Shown here piece by piece: positions 5,859 through 9,860 of a stretch of 9,860 nucleotides of DNA. The stretch covers positions 1 through 9,860 of the forward strand of contig CAMVJF010000045.1 in the NCBI GenBank assembly GCA_947167725.1. The letters run 5' to 3'. The number at the start of each line of letters is the position of its first letter. The stretch's first letter is position 1. The position numbers and the translations under genes were made by a program. The notes beneath the pieces were generated by a model. It did no database searches. It saw only the letters and a program-made list of their open reading frames with translations, and was not told the DNA's origin. The stretch is from an uncultured Clostridia bacterium. Its GTDB lineage: Bacteria; Bacillota; Clostridia; Oscillospirales; Oscillospiraceae.

Positions 5859-5892
5859 AAAAAGCAGGAACTCCGACGAGTTCCTGCTTTTT
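5859..5892. terminator. Bidirectional intrinsic terminator
   Basis: A perfect 15-bp stem (5859-5873 with 5878-5892) and CGAC loop. The outer five pairs are A on the left and T on the right, so each strand ends in a run of U after a GC-containing stem. It lies between the convergent DUF4097 and aminotransferase genes and should stop both. Confidence 0.92.
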
Positions 5893-5914
5893 GTATTCCT
5901 CTGCGGGGGAGGTC

Positions 5915-7099
5915 TTACTGCATGGCCTCCTTGATGACCTTGGCCAGTCTCTTGATGCCCTCGACGATGCGCTCGTCGGTGGCGTTGGAGTAGTTCAGAC
6001 GCATGCAGTTTTTGGTGTTGCCGCTCGGATAGAAGCCGGAGCCGGGCACGTAGGCGACGTTCTGCGCCATGGCCTTGGGCGCGAGCTCGCGCGTGTCGAT
6101 ATAATCGGGCAGCTCGACCCAGGTGAACAGACCGCCGTCCGGGTCGGTGAATTTGCACTCGGGCGGGAATTCGGCGCGCATCGTGTCGATCATCAGCTGG
6201 CAGCGGTGCTTGTAGACCTTGCGGATCTTCTCAACGTGCTCGTCGACGTCGAACATGTCGAGATACTTGGAGATGACGAGGGCGTTGATGGTCGGGGTCT
6301 GCAGCGCGGAGGCCTGCATAATGAGGTTGACCTTTTCGATGACCTCGGCGCTGGCGTTGATCCAGCCCATGCGGAAGCCGGGGGAGAGGATCTTGGAGAA
6401 GGTGCCGAAGTAGATGATCAGGTCCTTGGTGTCCATGCTGCGCAGCGCGGGCAGGAACTCGCCCTTGAAGCGCAGGTCGCCGTAGGGGTTGTCCTCGATC
6501 GTGGGGATCTCGTACTTGTTGATGATCTCCATGAACTTTTTGCGGCGCTCGAGCGGCAGCGTGCGGCCGGAGGGGTTCTGGAAGTCGGGGATGACGTAGA
6601 TCAGCTTGACGTTGGGGGTCGTCGCGAGCACGCGGTCGAGCTCCTCCATGATCATGCCGTTCTCATCGGTCGGGACCTCGACGAAGTTGGGCTGATACTG
6701 CTTGAAGGCGTTGATCGCGCCCAGGTAGCTCGGGCTCTCGAGCACGACGACGTCGCCGGGATCGAGGAACAGCTTGCCGATGAAGTCCAGACCCTGCTGG
6801 CTGCCGGCCGTCAGGATCAGGTGATCGGCGTCGGTCTTGATATTGTTCTTGTCTGCCAGACGCGCGGCGATCTGCTCGCGCAGATGCTTCGGGCCCTCCG
6901 TCACACCGTACTGCAGCGCGGCGCGGCCGTTCTCATCCATCACGGCGTCCATCGCGGCCTTGATATCCTCGACCGGGAAAAGCTCCGGCGCGGGAAGTCC
7001 GCCCGCGAAGGAGATGATCTCGGGACGCGCGGTGAGCTTGAGCAGCTCTCGGATGTCGGACGCTTTGATGCCGTTCATTCTTTCAGCAAAGTTTACCAT
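5915..7099 (-). CDS. PLP-dependent class I/II aminotransferase
   Basis: A cytosolic 394-residue fold-type I aminotransferase, full length. Seen: substrate-side F31-A-G-G-L-P, Q63-Y-G cofactor region, G99-S-Q-Q-G-L-D, the Q174-N-P-S-G loop, D203 in I-E-D-N-P-Y, the PLP lysine K236 in F231-G-T-F-S-K, and carboxylate-binding R367 in M-R-L-N-Y-S. The pattern resembles LysN/2-aminoadipate and MocR-type catalytic domains but without the DNA-binding domain. Substrate cannot be told from sequence; a broad-range amino acid to alpha-keto acid transaminase is the safe call. AGGAGG lies 7 nt before the ATG. The 121 nt upstream are AT-rich and hold a TATAGT on the minus strand (around 7140) but no convincing -35 box. 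No terminator is visible after the upstream MBL gene, so some read-through is possible. Codon use, with many AAG and GAG codons, looks like a well-expressed gene. Confidence 0.95.
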   Translation of the reverse strand: MVNFAERMNGIKASDIRELLKLTARPEIISFAGGLPAPELFPVEDIKAAMDAVMDENGRAALQYGVTEGPKHLREQIAARLADKNNIKTDADHLILTAGSQQGLDFIGKLFLDPGDVVVLESPSYLGAINAFKQYQPNFVEVPTDENGMIMEELDRVLATTPNVKLIYVIPDFQNPSGRTLPLERRKKFMEIINKYEIPTIEDNPYGDLRFKGEFLPALRSMDTKDLIIYFGTFSKILSPGFRMGWINASAEVIEKVNLIMQASALQTPTINALVISKYLDMFDVDEHVEKIRKVYKHRCQLMIDTMRAEFPPECKFTDPDGGLFTWVELPDYIDTRELAPKAMAQNVAYVPGSGFYPSGNTKNCMRLNYSNATDERIVEGIKRLAKVIKEAMQ

Positions 7100-7220
7100 G
7101 ACGTTTCCTCCTGTCGTGATGTGGGGTGGCTGGCTGCATACTATACAAATACTTCCAAGCGGGTGGATTCGATATTATCAATTTACCACAAGGACCCGAC
7201 GCTGTAAAGGCCGGATCGCT

Positions 7221-7928
7221 TTATTTTCTCAGAAATCGGGCGAGCAGCCCCCTGCGCGGCGCGCTCTCCTCCGGCGCGGCCAGCGCGCCCCAGCTCTCCG
7301 GCCCGAGATATTTCAGCACGGCGACCTGCGGCTCCATATCGGACGTGACCGTGAGCGTGTCGCCCGGATAATAGTGGATGAATTCCGGCGACTCGAATTT
7401 GTCGGTGAATTCCTTCACGGACTCAAGCCGGTGTGCGCCGCGGTTTTCGTCGCGGTAGTGCATGGGGATGATGACGCGGGCCATGATCTCGTCGCAGGCG
7501 CGCTTGGCCTCCTGCGAAGGGAGGGCGGTGATCGAGCCGGCGCAGATCATGCACACGTCCGCGCCGAACAGGCGCGAGATCTGTCCTCCGTCGAGCTGCG
7601 TGCCGAGATCGCCCATGTGCACGAGCTTGAAGCCGTCGGCCTCGAGGATGTGGATCGTGCTGAAACCGCGCCAGTTGCCCATTTTGAACTCATGCGGGAC
7701 CTTCAGCTCCGAGATCGTGAAGGGGCATTCGCTCTCCGGCCTGCCCGAGAGCAGGACGCCTTCGCGGTAGTTGTGGCCGTAGTGCTCATGGCTGACGAGC
7801 AGCTTGTCCGCGCGAATGCGGAGCCGGGGATAGCCCGCGGTGTAATCGCTGTTGTAGGGATCGATCACGACGGTATAGCCCCGGTGCGTGATCGCAAAGC
7901 AGGCGTGGCCGAGCCATTTGATCTCCAT
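7221..7928 (-). CDS. UlaG-like metallo-beta-lactamase-fold protein, altered metal motif
   Basis: A cytosolic 235-residue MBL-fold protein of the UlaG/YtkL-like type. Seen: the G7-H-A-C-F start, D23-P-Y, the S46-H-E-H-Y-G-H52 motif, H79, the H104-M-G-D106-L-G motif and I154-P-M-H157-Y. The canonical motif is H-x-H-x-D-H; here the Asp is Gly (codon GGC at 7776-7778), one base from GAC. The usual G-G-x-x-T motif after the second half is also changed (A130-G-S-I-T). A normal enzyme would bind two metals and hydrolyse phosphoester or lactone bonds; this copy may bind one metal, use another metal, or be non-catalytic. The last 20 residues are a basic tail. GAGGG lies 8 nt before the ATG, and only 11 nt separate it from the DUF4037 stop, so it belongs to that operon. 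Confidence 0.9.
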   Translation of the reverse strand: MEIKWLGHACFAITHRGYTVVIDPYNSDYTAGYPRLRIRADKLLVSHEHYGHNYREGVLLSGRPESECPFTISELKVPHEFKMGNWRGFSTIHILEADGFKLVHMGDLGTQLDGGQISRLFGADVCMICAGSITALPSQEAKRACDEIMARVIIPMHYRDENRGAHRLESVKEFTDKFESPEFIHYYPGDTLTVTSDMEPQVAVLKYLGPESWGALAAPEESAPRRGLLARFLRK

Positions 7929-7939
7929 CTATCTTTCCC

Positions 7940-8872
7940 TCAACCTTCCATGATATGCATGGCGCGGATCGCGGGAGTCGCAATGTGCTCCTGGACCTCG
8001 AAGGCATGCTCCTCCAGATAGTCCCCGCCGCCGTGGCTGAGACCCTGCGTGAGGAGAACGCCGCGCACGTTCGCGCAGATGTCCTCGACGAGCCGCGCCT
8101 TGAGCGCGTCATTCTCTCCGCCGTTCTCCCCGCCGAGCAGGTATTCGAGCGGCTCGGTCATGTCCGCGAGCGTATGGAGGGCGCGCATCGCGCGGAAGCG
8201 CCATTTGTAATAGGGCATATGCCGCCGGTTCAGAAGAAAGATGCACTCCGACGCCGCGTCGACGAATTGCCCCAGCGCGAGCAGGGCCGCGCCGCTCTCG
8301 CCGTGCCCCAGGCAGCGCGCGTAGTTGTACTGCCCCGACTGGGCCATCGTGACGAGCCGCGCGGCGAGCTTTTTGCGCCGCACGTCCTCGGGCATGCCGT
8401 GCAGCAGCGTCTCGCGGATCGCGGAAAACGCACCGAGCTCGTCGCGCCAGACCTCTCCGTTCGTGGCCTCGGCCAGCGCCCAGGAAGGCAGGCTCATCCA
8501 CTGCTGCCAGCTCTCCGGCGCCCCGGCCGAGCCGGTGTAGCGGCGGTAAAAATCGCTGATGCGCCGCACGCCGACGCCGCTTTCCCCCAGCAGGCTGCGC
8601 GCCTCCGCCTTCCCGGCGCCGAGCGCGCGATAGGCCCGCGCGAGCGCAACGCCGATCGCGGCGTCGTCCTCGTCTGTGAGCCACAGGCAGAAGCCGGTTT
8701 CAAAATCGTGGTCGCGCGAGAGCGCATCGTCATAGCCGAAGCACTGGGAGCCGTGTCCCGCGAGCCCGACGGCGATGCGCCCCTCATAGGCGGGGAAGTT
8801 CTCGCGGATCATCGCGCGCCCGCGCTCGTCATAGAAGCGTCTCGCTTCGTCAAGACCCCGCATGGATGGCAC
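7940..8872 (-). CDS. DUF4037 protein, nucleotidyltransferase-like
   Basis: A cytosolic protein of 310 residues from GTG at 8872, or 307 from ATG at 8863. The N-terminal third has a nucleotidyltransferase-like signature: G41-S, F45-G-Y-D-D, and S52-R-D-H-D56-F-E giving a D-x-D pair (D54, D56). The middle and C-terminal parts are helical, with the conserved-looking N215-R-R-H-M-P-Y-Y-K-W-R and a G277-L-S-H-G-G-G-D-Y-L motif. The family is annotated only as DUF4037; transfer of a nucleotide to an unknown partner is inference from the fold. It overlaps the end of the TPR gene by 14 to 23 nt. GTG has GAAGGA 8 nt away; ATG has AAAGGA at 12 nt. Both starts remain possible. Confidence 0.9.
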   Translation of the reverse strand: MPSMRGLDEARRFYDERGRAMIRENFPAYEGRIAVGLAGHGSQCFGYDDALSRDHDFETGFCLWLTDEDDAAIGVALARAYRALGAGKAEARSLLGESGVGVRRISDFYRRYTGSAGAPESWQQWMSLPSWALAEATNGEVWRDELGAFSAIRETLLHGMPEDVRRKKLAARLVTMAQSGQYNYARCLGHGESGAALLALGQFVDAASECIFLLNRRHMPYYKWRFRAMRALHTLADMTEPLEYLLGGENGGENDALKARLVEDICANVRGVLLTQGLSHGGGDYLEEHAFEVQEHIATPAIRAMHIMEG

Positions 8873-9650
8873 CGATCCTTTCCTTCAAGTCGTGCGCGTA
8901 GAGGAAAAAGCCAAGCCGGTCGAACACGGGCAGACACTTCGAGGCCATGAAGGCGTAATAGCCGCCGCGCGGCAGCGCCGGGTCGTCCAGCGCCTCCCAG
9001 GCCTTTTCCAGGCAATCCGCGGCGCGCGGGTCCTCCCCGTCCGCCGCGGCGTAGAGCTCGGCCAGACTGCACCAGGTCACGGCGAGCTCGCAGCCGCCGT
9101 TCTCGAGCCCCTCCATGATGCGGATCGCCGCGAGGAAAAGCCCTTCGGCCTCGGCTGTCTGCGAGAGCGCGGCATGGGACTGGGCCATGTTGTTGAAAAG
9201 CCCCGCAAAGCGGTAGTCGTGCGGATCGAGGCGCTCGGCATACACGCGGCTGACGTGCCGGAAGATCGGCAGGGCGCTCTCGTGCTCGCCGAAGCAGCCG
9301 AGCGTCGTCGCGGCGTTCAGCAGAACCGTCGCGCCCGAGACCGTGCGCCCGAGACCGTGCCCGCGGATGAGCGCGAGCGCGCCGTCCACGGCGGCGAGCC
9401 CCTTCTCCGCGTCCATGCTGCGGCGGTACTGCCCGAGCAGCTCGCTCGTGATCGAGAGCTCCGCGCGCCAGTCGCCGGCCTCGCGCGCCCGCGCGAGCCA
9501 GCCTTCAAGATACGCCTGCGCCTTGCTCTCGCGGCTCTGGGCGTACAGCGCGTCGAGACCGCGGATGATCGCGGGCACGTCGAGCGCCTGCGGGCAGGGC
9601 TCGGTATCGGGCGTCCCCGTGTATTCGCTTGTGTCGAAGCAGCAGCGCAA
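8850..9650 (-). CDS. Tetratricopeptide-repeat protein paired with DUF4037
   Basis: From a TTG at 9648-9650 it has 266 residues and consists of helical pairs. Recognisable TPR-like units lie at about 62-95, 108-140, 147-180, 189-222 and 231-260, with L-L-N-A-A-T-T-L and F-N-N-M-A-Q-S-H as helix A signatures. TPR proteins act as binding scaffolds; it probably binds the DUF4037 protein or its substrate (inference from overlap). The start is the best of several: GGAGG (9659-9663) is 8 nt from this TTG, whereas ATG codons at 9689 and 9698 have no ribosome site. One caution: the first 20 residues are not TPR-like. The frame is open to 9758, beyond the promoter, which rules out the longest version. 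A 14-bp tandem repeat lies inside. Confidence 0.88.
   Translation of the reverse strand: MRCCFDTSEYTGTPDTEPCPQALDVPAIIRGLDALYAQSRESKAQAYLEGWLARAREAGDWRAELSITSELLGQYRRSMDAEKGLAAVDGALALIRGHGLGRTVSGATVLLNAATTLGCFGEHESALPIFRHVSRVYAERLDPHDYRFAGLFNNMAQSHAALSQTAEAEGLFLAAIRIMEGLENGGCELAVTWCSLAELYAAADGEDPRAADCLEKAWEALDDPALPRGGYYAFMASKCLPVFDRLGFFLYAHDLKERIGAIHAGS
9331..9358. repeat. 14-bp perfect tandem repeat inside the TPR gene
   Basis: GCGCCCGAGACCGT occurs twice head to tail (9331-9344 and 9345-9358). Because 14 is not a multiple of three, gain or loss of one copy would shift the reading frame. The current copy number keeps the frame: the translation on both sides (H-G-L-G-R, then T-V-S-G-A) continues as normal TPR sequence. 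Confidence 0.8.
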
Positions 9651-9663
9651 TTTGTCCGCCTCC
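9648..9663 (-). promoter_or_regulatory. Ribosome site and TTG start of the TPR gene
   Basis: On the minus strand GGAGG (9659-9663) is 8 nt from TTG (9648-9650). No other in-frame start near here has such a site. Confidence 0.65.
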
Positions 9664-9684
9664 GTCTCCAATATGGTAGAATCG

Positions 9685-9713
9685 TTCATAATTGGCATAT
9701 ATACTATTATAAT
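9685..9713 (+). promoter_or_regulatory. Promoter of the right-edge gene
   Basis: TTCATA (9685-9690), a 17-nt spacer and a perfect TATAAT (9708-9713). The -10 lies in the palindrome ATTATAAT (9706-9713) that also supplies the -10 of the opposite promoter, so the two should compete for polymerase. Confidence 0.55.
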
Positions 9714-9733
9714 GGATGTACAGAGAATTTCAA
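9706..9733 (-). promoter_or_regulatory. Promoter of the TPR-DUF4037-MBL operon
   Basis: On the minus strand TTGAAA (9728-9733), a 16-nt spacer and a perfect TATAAT (9706-9711). Transcription would start near 9699, about 50 nt before the TTG start at 9650. Confidence 0.65.
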
Positions 9734-9747
9734 TACGGAGAAATGCC

Positions 9748-9860
9748 ATGGACAACAAGCCTTCCTTTGCCTCGCTCGCCCTCGCGGGCGTCGAGCGTAT
9801 CCGCGAGAAGGACCACGAGCCGCGCGGGCGAGTGTGCGCCTTGCCCCTGCTGCTGCGCGG
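9748..9860 (+). CDS. Unrecognised protein, 5' end only
   Basis: A gene starting at ATG 9748 and running off the window; 37 complete codons are visible (MDNKPSFASLALAG at the start, then a charged stretch R-I-R-E-K-D-H-E-P-R-G-R and a hydrophobic end). GGAG at 9737-9740 is 7 nt from this ATG, while the ATG at 9743 in another frame is only 2 nt away and is rejected. The third codon positions are mostly G or C, as in the other genes. It is divergent from the TPR operon and shares its promoter region. I do not recognise the family from this fragment, and the protein is too short here to assign a function. Confidence 0.65.
   Translation, partial: MDNKPSFASLALAGVERIREKDHEPRGRVCALPLLLR

Noticed and set aside
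4368..6158. Long minus-strand open frame of about 600 codons
   Set aside because: It runs antisense through DUF1700 and DUF4097 and through the strong bidirectional terminator, and shows no family motif.
5891..7207. Plus-strand open frame opposite the aminotransferase
   Set aside because: The minus-strand frame has all catalytic residues of an aminotransferase; the plus frame is a Val/Asp/Gly-rich mirror with no motif.
7100..7220. Riboswitch or strong promoter before the aminotransferase
   Set aside because: The 121 nt are AT-rich with a TATAGT on the minus strand, but there is no matching -35 box at 16-18 nt and no stable stem-loop series that I can recognise.
9687..9698. Leaderless start of the TPR gene at ATG 9698 or 9689
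   Set aside because: The predicted transcript start (about 9699) makes a leaderless message possible, but a TTG at 9650 has a GGAGG at 8 nt and gives a normal leader. Leaderless genes are uncommon in this group.
1..9860. CRISPR array, tRNA, insertion sequence or prophage
   Set aside because: No regularly spaced direct repeats, no tRNA-like T-loop sequences, no terminal inverted repeats with a transposase, and no phage structural genes were seen.

Overview
The window looks like a chromosomal piece of a high-GC member of the Clostridia (Firmicutes), probably of the Oscillospirales/gut type. The coding DNA is strongly GC-biased at third positions. The control regions, however, are AT-rich and carry textbook Firmicutes sigma-A boxes and AGGAGG-like ribosome sites. 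The protein families also point there: DegV, a membrane-anchored XRE regulator, a CD1871A-type CXXC micro-protein, a PadR/DUF1700/DUF4097 cassette, and a DUF4037 plus TPR pair. I saw no rRNA, tRNA, CRISPR array, insertion sequence or phage gene.

Layout, left to right. (1) Two minus-strand genes: a DegV-family fatty-acid-binding protein (45-930) and, upstream of it, an XRE regulator with a C-terminal membrane domain (1074-1691). (2) Divergently, a plus-strand cluster (about 1815-3813): an unrecognised small protein, a TlpA-like thioredoxin lipoprotein, a 44-residue CXXC micro-protein whose start overlaps the lipoprotein's stop, and a polytopic polyferredoxin that starts at a TTG inside the micro-protein's end. 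The last stop codon sits inside the terminator stem. The set reads as one unit that moves electrons across the membrane to extracytoplasmic thiols. (3) A plus-strand envelope-type cassette (3896-5840): PadR repressor, DUF1700/HAAS membrane protein and DUF4097 beta-solenoid protein. Its promoter lies inside a 40-bp nested palindrome that is a strong candidate PadR operator. (4) A bidirectional terminator (5859-5892) separates this cassette from a convergent minus-strand aminotransferase (5915-7099). (5) Further minus-strand genes, transcribed right to left: a TPR protein (8850 to about 9650), a DUF4037 nucleotidyltransferase-like protein overlapping it, and an UlaG-like metallo-beta-lactamase-fold protein 11 nt later that lacks the usual metal-binding Asp. 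(6) A divergent plus-strand gene of unknown type begins at 9748 and runs off the window. It shares one palindromic -10 element with the TPR gene.

The parts most worth a second look are the four-gene thiol/electron-transfer cluster with its divergent membrane regulator, the nested PadR operator, the TPR-DUF4037-MBL cluster with its altered metallohydrolase, and the back-to-back promoter at about 9700. All functional statements are from reading translations by eye; no database search was run.
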